The position numbers were made by a program, and so were the translations under genes. Below, piece after piece: positions 1 to 9,406 of a DNA stretch of 64,000 nt (position 1 is the first letter of the stretch; each line of letters opens with the position of its first letter). The stretch is taken from positions 124,001 through 188,000 of the forward strand of contig NZ_KZ319287.1 of assembly GCF_002744755.1 (NCBI RefSeq), given 5' to 3'. A model generated the notes under the pieces. That model did not search any database, was not told the DNA's origin, and saw only the letters and a program-made list of their open reading frames with translations. This DNA comes from Leeuwenhoekiella nanhaiensis. GTDB lineage: Bacteria > Bacteroidota > Bacteroidia > Flavobacteriales > Flavobacteriaceae.

Positions 1-1110
1 AGAACCTTTCAGGAAGTTGCAGCCATTTATGGGAAATTTTCGGTGCCCGGTAATGAAAAGCGCTTTTTAAAACTCATTTACTGGCTGGGCAAGCGTGCTA
101 TTGAAGAAGCTTTAGATAGCGATAAGCGTCTGGTTACCTTTTCGCCCTTATTGCGCGAACGTTTAGGCCATCACATACACGGAGAGATCTGGGCAAACGA
201 CATCAAGACCGAACTTGATGCAAAAGGACTTTTAAACAGACCCATTCACATTATCAGCGCAAACATGCACAGCGTGATGAACACGCTCTTTGCGCCGGTG
301 GCCCTTGAGAAAGAAATGGCCAAAAAAGAAAACCTGGAGATTTACGAGACGCTCAGTAATCCCGGGAGTGCTAAACTGCGTGCCCGTGTAGAGAAAACCG
401 CTCAGCAAAATGGCATGATTTTTCTGCGCGATCAAAGCGGTACCAACATCGATGTGCAGATCTTCGACACTAAAAAACTCGATTTAAAGCAGAATAACTT
501 CTGTGACAAAGCCTCTTATCCTGAAGGAAAAGAGCCGGTAATCATCGTGATGGATTATGCTTTTGGCGAGCAGGCCTACGAGACCATGGAAGAATTGCTG
601 AAGCCCTACGAGAACAAGCGTGAAAACGTGCATCTGGATGTAAAGTCTATTTCCATAATGGGCAAGGCCGGCATTCTGGAAGGTGGCAAGGGCGATATTA
701 TGATCCCAAAAGCCCACTTGTTTGAAGGCACAGCCGATAATTATCCGTTTGAAAACCAACTAAAAAAAGAAGATTTAGAAGGCCACGGTATTTCGGTATA
801 TGAGGGTGCAATGATCACCGTTTTGGGCACTTCCCTTCAAAACCGGGATATTCTGCGCTTTTTCTACGAAAGCACCTGGAATGTCATAGGGCTTGAGATG
901 GAAGGCGCACATTATCAAAAAGCCATACAGGCTGCGGCAAAACTCCGCGGCAGCATCAGCGACTCGGTAAAAGTACGTTACGCGTATTATGCATCAGATA
1001 ACCCACTAGAGACCGGAAGCACTCTGGCTTCCGGAGGTCTGGGGACAACCGGTGTTAAACCCACGTATTTAATTACTGAACGTATTTTAGAACAAATTTT
1101 TAGCGAGTAA
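1..1110 (+). CDS. DUF6909 family protein, 3' part (5' end outside window)
   Basis: The reading frame is open from base 1, so the gene begins upstream; the GTG at 43 lies inside it and is not a real start. 369 codons are visible. The sequence matches what I remember of the flavobacterial DUF6909 family, whose function is not established. The visible part contains an IGLEMEG motif (visible residues about 297-303) and an upstream GKAGILEGGKGDIMIP stretch, an arrangement reminiscent of purine nucleoside phosphorylases and nucleosidases, where E-M-E binds the nucleoside. That resemblance is inference. Its stop overlaps the next start (TAATG), so it is translationally coupled to the polysaccharide locus. 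Confidence 0.8.
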   Translation, partial: RTFQEVAAIYGKFSVPGNEKRFLKLIYWLGKRAIEEALDSDKRLVTFSPLLRERLGHHIHGEIWANDIKTELDAKGLLNRPIHIISANMHSVMNTLFAPVALEKEMAKKENLEIYETLSNPGSAKLRARVEKTAQQNGMIFLRDQSGTNIDVQIFDTKKLDLKQNNFCDKASYPEGKEPVIIVMDYAFGEQAYETMEELLKPYENKRENVHLDVKSISIMGKAGILEGGKGDIMIPKAHLFEGTADNYPFENQLKKEDLEGHGISVYEGAMITVLGTSLQNRDILRFFYESTWNVIGLEMEGAHYQKAIQAAAKLRGSISDSVKVRYAYYASDNPLETGSTLASGGLGTTGVKPTYLITERILEQIFSE

Positions 1111-2036
1111 TGGCAGCGAAGCGCTCTAATAACGACATTGAATTGAACGACCTTAAAGAAGGTGTAAAATCGGGCTTTAATGCTGTTGGGATGTTCGTTT
1201 TTAGATGTTTGCGCTTTTTGCTAAAGCGGGTCCTGATAATTGGTATTTTACTTTTAGCAGGTATTGGCCTGGGATTAATTTGGCAGCTGGCTACTTCGAC
1301 ACCCCAAAAAGCAGAACTGCTTGTAAAACTAAATGCCGGCAGTACCGCCTATGTTTATAATGCGGTTGAAAATTTTGAGCAGAGCTCAGACTTTCCTCGT
1401 ATTCAATCCGTACAAATTGAACCGGTTGTGGATCTTTCTGAGATACTTGAGAAATTTAAAGTGCTTGATGACGAGCAGATTATGATGTTTCTCGATGAGG
1501 TAAACAGTTCAAAGCCGCTTTTAAAGTCTGAAGAACTGCGATCTAACTACGAACTACACAAGATCGATCTGATTGTAGATGAGAATGCAAATCCAGAAGA
1601 TGCAACGGGTGTTTTAAAGCTTTTTTCCCAAAGCGAATATTATCAAAAACAACTTGCTGAAACACAAAAAATCAATACTTCTCAAATTGAGTCCAATACC
1701 TTTGCGATTGCTCAGATAGACAGTATGTTGATTAACATGAACAGAAGTCTAAAGGAAACTAAAGGAGGTGGCACGTACACCAATTACGAAGATTTTGATT
1801 TGGCTTCCTTACTTTGGGTTAAGGATTCTATCTTTAAAAAGAACAGACTTTTAATTGCCCAGAACAGGGTGGGCAATTGTTTGGTTTGCGTTGTCAATAC
1901 GCCCAAACTGATCCAGAATAAAACACTATTTCACTACAAGGCGCTTTGGTTACCCATTTTACTAATTACGGTTTATCTGTTATTAAGCGTAGTCATTAGA
2001 TTTTATCAAAAAACCGCTTCACGTATTGATGAATGA
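1110..2036 (+). CDS. Wzz-like chain length determinant / polysaccharide co-polymerase-like protein
   Basis: 308 aa inner-membrane protein. It has a charged cytoplasmic start, a first membrane helix at about residues 41-59, a long extracytoplasmic region with helical coiled segments (about 130-230), and a second helix at about 279-298 followed by a short basic tail. Two helices flanking a coiled periplasmic domain is the topology of Wzz/PCP proteins, which set polysaccharide chain length with a Wzy polymerase. No fused tyrosine kinase domain is present, so it is of the short Wzz type if the call is right. The start overlaps the upstream stop and its own stop overlaps the flippase start (ATGA), so it sits in one operon with the glycan genes. 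The sequence is divergent; topology and context carry the call. Confidence 0.65.
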   Translation: MAAKRSNNDIELNDLKEGVKSGFNAVGMFVFRCLRFLLKRVLIIGILLLAGIGLGLIWQLATSTPQKAELLVKLNAGSTAYVYNAVENFEQSSDFPRIQSVQIEPVVDLSEILEKFKVLDDEQIMMFLDEVNSSKPLLKSEELRSNYELHKIDLIVDENANPEDATGVLKLFSQSEYYQKQLAETQKINTSQIESNTFAIAQIDSMLINMNRSLKETKGGGTYTNYEDFDLASLLWVKDSIFKKNRLLIAQNRVGNCLVCVVNTPKLIQNKTLFHYKALWLPILLITVYLLLSVVIRFYQKTASRIDE

Positions 2037-3322
2037 TAAAACCCCGACAGTTTTTTTCGTTTCTTAAACAAAACGTACAGGACCTTACGGCTCTCGTACT
2101 AAGAGGCGTTGGGGTAGGGGTTTTACTGGGGATTACACTTTTCATTACCAATTTTTTTGATCCGGAATATGTGGGTCAATACGAGTTGGTGCGCAGCTTA
2201 TTGCTTATAGGTGGGGGCTTTGTGGTTTTGGGTTTTGATCAGGCTATTTTGCATCAGGCGGGTGTTTTAAAAGCATCGAACAATTTAGGAGGGCTGAGAT
2301 TGATTTACCGAAAGATGGTCATCATGATTTTCCTGAGTTCGCTTTTGATTTTGGCACTGGTCTTCAGCCTTCCTAAAACTATTTTCACTGATTATTTTGA
2401 AGATGTGCAGGCTCAGCAACTTGTTTTGTTTACCTCCGCAGGTTTTTTCTTCTATGCCGTTTCCGCCTTAAATACAGAACTTTTCAGGGCTTACGGGCAA
2501 ACCAATCGTTCGGAATTATTTAGAGGGCTGTTTAAATACGTCCCCTTTCTAATAGGGGTTATTTTGCTTAGCAGGTATGGTTCAGGATCATTTATTTATC
2601 TGGTTTTTTTAGGGAGTTTTGTATTGCTTGCTCTCGTCAGCAGTATACTGGTGTGGAAAAGACGAGAGCAATCACGCCTTGCTGAAGTTCCCGGAAGTTT
2701 TACAATTTTAAAGCAATCTTTTCCCATGGCGGTAAGTAGTTTGGGGTTCTTTCTTCTGCTGAGTATAGACGTTATAATTCTGAAAAAATACGTTGATTAT
2801 GCTCAGGTAGCTTATTATGCTACCGCCGTAAAACTCGTTTTGATTGTAAGTACCGTTTTAAACACGATAAACGCGCTTTTCGCCACCAATCTGGCACATC
2901 TGTACCAAATGAGAGATAGGAACGCCTTAAAAGCGCTCTTAAAGCGTGCATCGCGACTTATTCTTGTTCTGGCTTTGCCACCCTTGTTGATACTTTTAAT
3001 TTTTCCGGAGTTTATTTTAAGTTTTTTTGGTGAAAGTTATACGCAGGCTCAAAATGCGCTCAGAGTTTTAGCCCTGGGTTATCTGGTTAGCTCCATTTCG
3101 GGGATGGCGGCAATTTATCTGAATATGACCGGCAGGGCCCGCCAGTTTCAATACATCCTGCTTATCGCTGTTTTAATAAACCTTGTATTGAACCTGATTC
3201 TAATTCCATCCTACGGTATTGAAGGAGCGGCGATTGCTTCCGGTATCGCTATCACTTTTTGGAATATATGCGTGGGGGTTTATGTTTATAGAACAGATAA
3301 ACTACAGGTATTTTTAAGTTAA
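2033..3322 (+). CDS. Wzx-like polysaccharide flippase
   Basis: 429 aa polytopic membrane protein with about 12 predicted helices, and the N-terminal pattern of the MATE/MOP superfamily polysaccharide transporters: a basic start, then a helix with RGVGVG, then a NFFDPEYVGQYELVRS segment. Such proteins flip undecaprenyl-linked oligosaccharide units across the inner membrane. It starts within the stop of the Wzz-like gene (ATGA overlap) and a GT4 gene follows after 4 bases, as in Wzx/Wzy clusters. A second flippase of a different subtype lies at 34015-35451; this one is the one linked to the glycan locus. Confidence 0.88.
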   Translation: MIKPRQFFSFLKQNVQDLTALVLRGVGVGVLLGITLFITNFFDPEYVGQYELVRSLLLIGGGFVVLGFDQAILHQAGVLKASNNLGGLRLIYRKMVIMIFLSSLLILALVFSLPKTIFTDYFEDVQAQQLVLFTSAGFFFYAVSALNTELFRAYGQTNRSELFRGLFKYVPFLIGVILLSRYGSGSFIYLVFLGSFVLLALVSSILVWKRREQSRLAEVPGSFTILKQSFPMAVSSLGFFLLLSIDVIILKKYVDYAQVAYYATAVKLVLIVSTVLNTINALFATNLAHLYQMRDRNALKALLKRASRLILVLALPPLLILLIFPEFILSFFGESYTQAQNALRVLALGYLVSSISGMAAIYLNMTGRARQFQYILLIAVLINLVLNLILIPSYGIEGAAIASGIAITFWNICVGVYVYRTDKLQVFLS

Positions 3323-3326
3323 AACT

Positions 3327-4403
3327 ATGGCCGGCTCCAAGCAGAAAACACTTATTCTTTCTTTAGCCAGGCGCAACAGTCAGCCGCTTTATGCGCTCAA
3401 TATTGCACGTAAACTGCCTGAAGGAAGCTTTGATTTAATGACCAGTAAACAGAGCACTTACGACTGTAATAGGTTTAAAAACTGCTTCAGTATTTACACC
3501 TATACCAACACACGGACCTTTTTTTTAAGCAGTATTTTTTTACTTCCGCTACAGTTTATAATGCTTTTGCCTAAACTTGTTAGAAGTTACGACCGGCTGT
3601 ATCTACCCTACGGACATTTTTGGGATTTGCCATTCATACTTCTGTTCAAGATACTGCGAAAGCCGATAATCTACACCGTTCACGATGGGATCCTGCATCA
3701 GGGAGAAGGCCATACAGCAGTGCAGTACCTAGAGAATTTCAGGATTAAACGTGCAGATCATTTGATCTTCTTAACCCATTTTGTTGAACAGGAAATCAAG
3801 AACCAATTTAACCGTTCTGTTCCTTCTTCAGTTATACCTCACGGTTCCCTTGTAGCGCATTTCGATTTTCCACCTAAACTAGAAACCGACGAAACCCGCA
3901 TTCTTTTCCTGGGCAGAATCAGCAGGTATAAAGGGGTTGAATTGTTGCTGGAAGCATTTGAAGAATCACAATTGCCGAATACCCGCTTGATAATTGCAGG
4001 CGAACCTATTTACCCGTTTAAAGCTAAAGAGCTCAAAGCAGTAGATTACCATCTGGAGTACCTTTCTGAAGCAAAAATAGCAGCGCTTCTACAAAACGCT
4101 GATATTTTGGTTTTACCTTATCTTGAGGGGACCCAGTCAGGTGTTGTGAGCTTAGGAATAAGTGCCGGTTTGCCTATGATTTGCACCCGTGTAGGAGGCC
4201 TGCCCGAACAATTGGAGGAGGAGGAATGCATTTGGATTGAGCCAAATAAAAAAGACTTGAAAGAAGCTCTGAAAACCATGGTCACCGACGCTGAGCTGCG
4301 GGCAAAGCTTCGTGAAAAAATGAGTTTTAAAAATCAGGATTTATCGAAGAATCAATTGGCTGAATTAAAACACCTAATTTTAGGAAGAACACCATCGCAT
4401 TGA
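3327..4403 (+). CDS. Glycosyltransferase family 4 protein
   Basis: 358 aa, two Rossmann-like domains as in GT-B enzymes. The C-terminal half has the GT4 hallmarks: RILFLGRISRYKGVELLLEAF near residues 190-210 (written in part), a LILVLPYLEG-like strand, and a GTQSGVVSLGISAGLP segment that supplies the nucleotide-sugar binding glutamate/serine region. The likely role is transfer of a sugar from a nucleotide donor to a lipid-linked glycan at the cytoplasmic face. Donor and acceptor cannot be read from the sequence. It starts 4 bases after the flippase, and the next gene begins inside its stop codon. Confidence 0.85.
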   Translation: MAGSKQKTLILSLARRNSQPLYALNIARKLPEGSFDLMTSKQSTYDCNRFKNCFSIYTYTNTRTFFLSSIFLLPLQFIMLLPKLVRSYDRLYLPYGHFWDLPFILLFKILRKPIIYTVHDGILHQGEGHTAVQYLENFRIKRADHLIFLTHFVEQEIKNQFNRSVPSSVIPHGSLVAHFDFPPKLETDETRILFLGRISRYKGVELLLEAFEESQLPNTRLIIAGEPIYPFKAKELKAVDYHLEYLSEAKIAALLQNADILVLPYLEGTQSGVVSLGISAGLPMICTRVGGLPEQLEEEECIWIEPNKKDLKEALKTMVTDAELRAKLREKMSFKNQDLSKNQLAELKHLILGRTPSH

Positions 4404-5491
4404 GTACATCTGATTTAAATAACAAGCCCGTTCTAATAAACAAAGACCATCTGTTTTTTATGGTTTTGGCTTTTTTGGCAGTGCTTTTAGCCATGCTGGC
4501 CCCCATGTTCTTACCGGGTCGCTTTTACAATGATGCCCGCATCATTACCCTTGATTTGTATAATGAAATTGGCTGGATTGACAGTTATCCGCTAACTATG
4601 GCGTTTTATAAATACACCGGGTTGCGCCTGTTACCGTATTGGCTGGTAGGTTTTATACAATTAACGATTCTTTTTTGGGCACTTTTTAAAATAGGCGTTC
4701 CCAATGGTTTTTCACGATTAAGTCTTAAAAACGCATTGGTCTGGATTTCCTTTTTTATTCTTGCGATTTACACCTCAATGCCTTCTAAAGAGTTTATCAA
4801 CTTTTTGGTAGTGGCTCTTATTCCGGGTTTTCTTTATAAAATTTACAAATCCCAAAGCCGGTTTGCAGTGTTAAGCTGTTTGTTGCTGATCGTTTTCGGA
4901 CTGTTATTTAGAGTCTATTTTGTTTTAATTCCCGTTCTGAGTCTGCTTTTTTATGGCCTGGGTAAATTGCGATTAAAAACTAAAATTGCTTTTGTATTTG
5001 GATTGGGAATTTTTGCCGTTATCGTAATGTCGTTGTCCTACAGTTTTATAAAAGGTCCTTATTTAAGTGAAATTAGCCGCGAAGCAGTAAATAATGAGAG
5101 GCGGTTCAGTCCGGAAGCGGCATCGATGATAGAACCTCCGCTTAACGTTAACACCTGGTATGGGGAAGCGGTAAGTATCTCGTACGGATTTTTCACGGTA
5201 AATGTGCCGGTTAACGGTCTTAAGTTTTTGGGTAAGCCTCAGATTCTGGCATTTGTAATCTGGCAGTTGATGCTTTTTGCGTTTCTTATATGGGGTTTTG
5301 CAAACTCTTTACGCAAGCAGCAAACCTACCCCAGAATGCTGTGGATTTTTTACTTTTTGATGGCCTATTTTATCGTGCAGGGTGTTTTTGAACCCGATTT
5401 AGGCTCGGCTATCAAACATAAAATTGGCATCCTGCCACTCATCTATGTTGCGCTCTATTATGATTATTTCAGAAAGGACATACCGGTTTAG
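4400..5491 (+). CDS. Polytopic membrane protein, possible polysaccharide polymerase (Wzy-like)
   Basis: 363 aa with about nine hydrophobic segments. It opens with TTG inside the stop codon of the GT4 gene (TTGA overlap), a coupling that supports the unusual start; no ATG occurs in frame before residue 22. A SKEF sequence follows an early helix and a larger non-membrane loop lies at about residues 220-260, a layout seen in EpsG/Wzy-type polymerases. I do not recognise a specific family. Position between a GT and an O-antigen-ligase-like gene suggests polymerisation or modification of the glycan. Alternative: a membrane protein specific to this locus with no polymerase activity. Confidence 0.6.
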   Translation: MSTSDLNNKPVLINKDHLFFMVLAFLAVLLAMLAPMFLPGRFYNDARIITLDLYNEIGWIDSYPLTMAFYKYTGLRLLPYWLVGFIQLTILFWALFKIGVPNGFSRLSLKNALVWISFFILAIYTSMPSKEFINFLVVALIPGFLYKIYKSQSRFAVLSCLLLIVFGLLFRVYFVLIPVLSLLFYGLGKLRLKTKIAFVFGLGIFAVIVMSLSYSFIKGPYLSEISREAVNNERRFSPEAASMIEPPLNVNTWYGEAVSISYGFFTVNVPVNGLKFLGKPQILAFVIWQLMLFAFLIWGFANSLRKQQTYPRMLWIFYFLMAYFIVQGVFEPDLGSAIKHKIGILPLIYVALYYDYFRKDIPV

Positions 5492-6767
5492 CTACAATCT
5501 TTGGCTGGTTGTTTTGGGCACATCTTTGATTTTCAGAATGCCGGCAACGCTGTTGCTTATTCTTTTTGTGGCATACAACCTTTTGTTTTATAAGCGGATG
5601 CGATTTACAAAGGATCGTATGCTGATTATGGCGCTGATAGCAACTCCCTTTTTGCTTGATTTACTGTTTTTATGGAATAACGAAAGCCTTGCAGAAGGAT
5701 TTAAACATGCCGAAAAACGCCTGTCACTGCTTATACTTCCGGTATGTTTGCTGAGTCAGACCCACAGATTTAATTCTGCGCGTGTATTGCGCTACTATGC
5801 CTGGCTTACCACGTTAATTTTAGTTATTTGTATCCTGCGCTTTGCCTGGATAGAGTCTGAATTATTTTTGAAATATCTTAGCGGAAAGGACCTCTGGGAA
5901 ATGGGTTACACCTTCGCAAAATCTACCGGAAACCACGCTCCGGCACTTAATATGCATACCGCTTTTGTAGTTGTGATTAACTTCTATTTTTTGAAGGGGA
6001 AAGTCCAAAATGCCAAAATCAGAAGTATTGTTTTACCTCTTTTGTTCTTTATTGCTTCGGTAATTCTTCTCTTTTACATCAACACGAGGTTAGCGATCGC
6101 AAATGCCTTTTTTGGAATTATTCTGGTCAGTCTATACCAAAAAGCGAAGCTTTTCGACCTTAATGTATTGAAGAAACTGGGGCTGGGAGTCCTGATTTTT
6201 GGAGTTATCGGAATAGGTTTTATAAAAATGTTTCCCTACAGCATTCAGAAATTTTCTTCGGTCACGTTTGCCCATATCGACAAGGTGGGAAAACTCGACG
6301 AACTCGAAAATCCGGAAGAAACAGTTTTTAATAGTCTGGTAACCCGTTTGAGTATCTGGCAATCGGCTTTTGAAGTTGCGAAACAGCATCCCTTCATTGG
6401 GGTAGGCGCCGCCGACGGAAAACGAGAACTCATACGCTATTTTAAAACGACCAATCAACAGTTTTTAGCCAAATATGAGTTTCCGGTTCACAATCAATAT
6501 CTGGATTTCTGGATCAAATTTGGAGTTTTGGGTTTGATCACAAGCCTTATGTACGTTAGCCTGTTTCTCTATTTTGGCATTAAAACCCGGCAGGTTTTGT
6601 GCGTGTTTTTCTTTGTTTTATTTGCTTCTGCAAATACCGTTGATGATTTTTTAATTCGTTTTGACGGGATTGTTTTTAGCGGACTTTGGCTTTGCTTTTT
6701 TGCGCAGGCCTACGTGCTGAACCGGGAAAGTAGGAAACGCGGTTTAGATGAGCAAACTCATTTTTAA
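5460..6767 (+). CDS. O-antigen ligase/polymerase family membrane protein
   Basis: 435 aa from the ATG at 5460, which overlaps the preceding gene by 32 bases; an ATG at 5424 in the same frame would add a poorly hydrophobic 12-residue head and looks less likely. About ten helices are present. Near residue 340 comes VHNQYLDFWIKFGVLGLI, the conserved His-Asn plus glycine-rich helix of the Wzy_C/O-antigen ligase family, preceded by a periplasmic loop with GVGAADGK. These enzymes join or polymerise lipid-linked glycans on the periplasmic side. Whether this is the ligase or the polymerase of the locus cannot be decided. Confidence 0.8.
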   Translation: MIISERTYRFSYNLWLVVLGTSLIFRMPATLLLILFVAYNLLFYKRMRFTKDRMLIMALIATPFLLDLLFLWNNESLAEGFKHAEKRLSLLILPVCLLSQTHRFNSARVLRYYAWLTTLILVICILRFAWIESELFLKYLSGKDLWEMGYTFAKSTGNHAPALNMHTAFVVVINFYFLKGKVQNAKIRSIVLPLLFFIASVILLFYINTRLAIANAFFGIILVSLYQKAKLFDLNVLKKLGLGVLIFGVIGIGFIKMFPYSIQKFSSVTFAHIDKVGKLDELENPEETVFNSLVTRLSIWQSAFEVAKQHPFIGVGAADGKRELIRYFKTTNQQFLAKYEFPVHNQYLDFWIKFGVLGLITSLMYVSLFLYFGIKTRQVLCVFFFVLFASANTVDDFLIRFDGIVFSGLWLCFFAQAYVLNRESRKRGLDEQTHF

Positions 6768-6768
6768 A

Positions 6769-7863
6769 TCAGGAAGTCTTTAAGCTCTTTACATATAAGG
6801 CCGCAAGCTTGTTGAAATTGGTAGTGCTGTCAAAGAGAAGCCGGTTGCGTTTTGCTGCTGCCTGCCCAATTTTTTCACGAACAGCTCTGGGTTCCAAAGC
6901 CTTTAAAAAAACCTGAAAATCTTCAGCATCTTCAAAAAGATAGCCGGTAATACCCGGTTTGATAATGTCTTTATTACCAATAATATTAGTGGCAATTACT
7001 GGGATTTCACGTGCTGCAGCTTCAAGAACTGCAATGGGCAGACCTTCCCAAAGCGACGTTTGCAGGTACACATCCAGTTTTTCAAGCCGTTCAAGACCTT
7101 TTTTATTTTCTTTAAACCAACCGGTAATACTGATGTTGGGCGCGGTAAGTAAATGTCTGAGTTCACCGTCACCAATCCAGACAAACTCAATTTGAGGATT
7201 GTTGAGCGCCAGACGGTTAAAAAGCTGAGGATCGCGTTGTGCCGTGGTACGCCCCAAAATCCCTATTCTTTCAATAGTTTCGGTTTTAAGCTGAGGTTGA
7301 GCAGTGATAGCTGCGTGATTAATACCATTGCGTACCAGAACCGCTTTTCCAATTTTTTTAGAATGAAAAAGCTCTGTATCACCACAGGCTACTATGGTGC
7401 CACCGCAGAGTTTCTGGGTGAAAAATTCTATCGTAAAAAAAATAGTTCTTTTCAAAAACCCCACATCCTTCCTTAAAAAGGAATATCCGTGAGGTGTATA
7501 AAATAATTTTGCACGAATGCTACGTGAAAACAAATGCGCAAAACGCCCCAATATTCCGGCTTTTGAGGAATGTACGTGTAAAATATCGGGCTTGATTTTA
7601 AGCAGTTCTTTTCGTATAGACTTAAACGCTTTATAATCTCCAGAGGGGCTGATCTCCCGCATCATAGGGATGACGATGAGTTTTGTTTGGGGATGAAAGT
7701 CCTGCGCCACGCGACCCGGATCAATTTGCTCCCGCCTGTCGCTATAGATAACGGTTACTTCAAAACGAGGGTCAGCTGCAAGAACGTGAGTAAGATTTAT
7801 AAAATAGGTGTACACACCGCCTCCTAAAGCTTCAACAAGGTGTACAATCTTAATTTTCTGCAT
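6769..7863 (-). CDS. Glycosyltransferase family 4 protein
   Basis: 364 aa GT-B enzyme. The start has the glycine-rich IVHLVEALGGGVYTY loop; the middle of the N-domain carries LHVHSSKAGILGRF, typical of GT4 enzymes of capsule and O-antigen loci. The C-domain has IGILGRTTAQRDP, a SLWEGLPIAVLEAAA motif (the E-x7-E region that binds the nucleotide sugar), and ATNIIGN. It is on the minus strand, with its stop 2 bases from the stop of the convergent O-antigen ligase-like gene. It is divergently arranged with the initiating transferase, and 190 bases separate their ATG codons. Confidence 0.88.
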   Translation of the reverse strand: MQKIKIVHLVEALGGGVYTYFINLTHVLAADPRFEVTVIYSDRREQIDPGRVAQDFHPQTKLIVIPMMREISPSGDYKAFKSIRKELLKIKPDILHVHSSKAGILGRFAHLFSRSIRAKLFYTPHGYSFLRKDVGFLKRTIFFTIEFFTQKLCGGTIVACGDTELFHSKKIGKAVLVRNGINHAAITAQPQLKTETIERIGILGRTTAQRDPQLFNRLALNNPQIEFVWIGDGELRHLLTAPNISITGWFKENKKGLERLEKLDVYLQTSLWEGLPIAVLEAAAREIPVIATNIIGNKDIIKPGITGYLFEDAEDFQVFLKALEPRAVREKIGQAAAKRNRLLFDSTTNFNKLAALYVKSLKTS

Positions 7864-7987
7864 AGATAAAGGTTCAGTTTCTGAAAGGTCCTTTCAGGCT
7901 TTAGGAGCTTTTTCGGGGCGAAAAGATATTATCATAATTTGAAATAGCACTGTTCCTTTCGGTTTAATTTGAATTTGTATTTCAAGG

Positions 7988-8021
7988 TTTGGCACTTACC
8001 GAAAATCTTTTAGTAATTTTA
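7988..8021 (+). promoter_or_regulatory. Candidate promoter of the sugar-phosphate transferase gene
   Basis: TTTG at 7988-7991 and TAATTTTA at 8014-8021, 22 bases apart, approximate the Bacteroidota consensus TTTG / TAnnTTTG. It lies about 30 bases before the ATG at 8054. The final base of the -7 element deviates from consensus. Confidence 0.45.
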
Positions 8022-8053
8022 GCTCGTTTGCCCCTTTGGGAATATGTGTATTT

Positions 8054-9406
8054 ATGAACGAAAAATCCATCAGACACAATTACCTGCTGCAACCGGCTAT
8101 TGCACTTTTTGATCTTGTTGTCATCACGGTAAGTGCACTTTTATTGAGCTTGCCTACACGTGCTTTCCTCATTTTCGCGGTTTACAGTGTGTTTGCCTGG
8201 CTTATTACTACAGTAGGTTTTGGTTTTTATAAAGTGTATAGATTTACTCCGCTGGTGCGTATTCTGGGATTGATAAGCCGCCAGATTTTTCTTGTTTTAC
8301 TATACACGCTCTCGTTCTTTGGCATTTTTAACGAAATCGATATCGAGCTGACAGATATTCTCAACTATCTGCTGGTTTCGTTGCTTATCATAGCGCTATT
8401 TAAAATTCTTGTTTTTAACCTTCGCAAGAAATTCAGGACTCGCCTGGGAGCAGATTATGTGCGTGTAGTAATTATTGGGCGCAATGCTAAAACCGAAAAA
8501 CTCAGAGATTTTTTCAATTACAACCGCGCATACGGCTTTAAAATGCTTCAGAATTTCGATCTTAAAAATGATGAAATCAGTTTGGGTGAAATTCAAAATT
8601 ATGTTTTAGAAAACAGGATTGAAGAAGTCTTTTGTTCTATCGCTGAACTCTCCAATAGCGAAATCAAACAGCTCATCGACTTTGCAGACAATCATTTGGT
8701 TAAACTAAAATTCCTGCCAGACAATAAGGACATCTTTACCAAAAAGATGGATTTTCAGTACTACGGGTATACGCCTATTCTTGCCTTGCGCACGCTCTCT
8801 CTTGATTCTCCTATCAATATGTTTCTAAAGCGTTTGCTGGATGTTATCATTTCGGTTCTTGTGATTGTTGGTGTTTTATCCTGGTTAACCCCCTTGCTTG
8901 CAGTAGTTATATATTTCGACAATAAGGGTCCGCTGTTTTTTAAACAATTACGGACGGGTCTTGACGGCAGGGAGTTTTACTGCTATAAATTCAGGTCGAT
9001 GGCCGTCAATTCTGACGCCAATAAGCAACAGGCGAGCCGCAATGATTGCCGTACCACGCGTGTGGGTAGATTTTTAAGACGTACCAGTCTTGATGAGTTT
9101 CCGCAATTTTATAATGTCTTGATGGGTAATATGTCTGTAGTTGGGCCAAGGCCACATATGCTGAGTCATACCCTGGATTTTGCTTCACAGATCGATAAAT
9201 TTATGTTGCGCCATTTGGTAAAACCGGGAATCACAGGTCTCGCCCAGATTAGCGGCTATCGTGGAGAGATTGAAACCAAACTTGATATCAAAAATCGGGT
9301 ACGCCTCGATATCTTTTATGTGGAAAACTGGTCTATCTTGATGGATCTGCGTATTATCGCTAAAACATTTTTACAGGTCATCTATGGCGATAAAAAAGCC
9401 TATTAA
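8054..9406 (+). CDS. Undecaprenyl-phosphate sugar phosphotransferase (polyprenyl glycosylphosphotransferase)
   Basis: 450 aa from the ATG at 8054; a TTG at 8036 in frame would add six residues and is less likely. Four to five N-terminal helices (to about residue 125) lead to a CoA_binding_3-like Rossmann region, then a membrane-entry helix and the bacterial sugar transferase domain from about residue 255: KRLLDVIIS, FFKQLRTGLDG, YKFRSM, RRTSLDEFPQ and VVGPRPHM. This is the WbaP/WcaJ type of enzyme that transfers a hexose-1-phosphate to undecaprenyl phosphate and so starts repeat-unit synthesis. It overlaps the following GT2 gene by 23 bases. Confidence 0.93.
   Translation: MNEKSIRHNYLLQPAIALFDLVVITVSALLLSLPTRAFLIFAVYSVFAWLITTVGFGFYKVYRFTPLVRILGLISRQIFLVLLYTLSFFGIFNEIDIELTDILNYLLVSLLIIALFKILVFNLRKKFRTRLGADYVRVVIIGRNAKTEKLRDFFNYNRAYGFKMLQNFDLKNDEISLGEIQNYVLENRIEEVFCSIAELSNSEIKQLIDFADNHLVKLKFLPDNKDIFTKKMDFQYYGYTPILALRTLSLDSPINMFLKRLLDVIISVLVIVGVLSWLTPLLAVVIYFDNKGPLFFKQLRTGLDGREFYCYKFRSMAVNSDANKQQASRNDCRTTRVGRFLRRTSLDEFPQFYNVLMGNMSVVGPRPHMLSHTLDFASQIDKFMLRHLVKPGITGLAQISGYRGEIETKLDIKNRVRLDIFYVENWSILMDLRIIAKTFLQVIYGDKKAY

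Noticed and set aside
43-1110. Start of the first gene at GTG 43
   Set aside because: The frame is open to base 1 and the upstream residues fit the same family; the gene is cut by the window edge.
5424-5459. Upstream ATG for the O-antigen ligase-like gene
   Set aside because: It adds a polar 12-residue head fully inside the preceding gene; the ATG at 5460 gives a better membrane-protein start.
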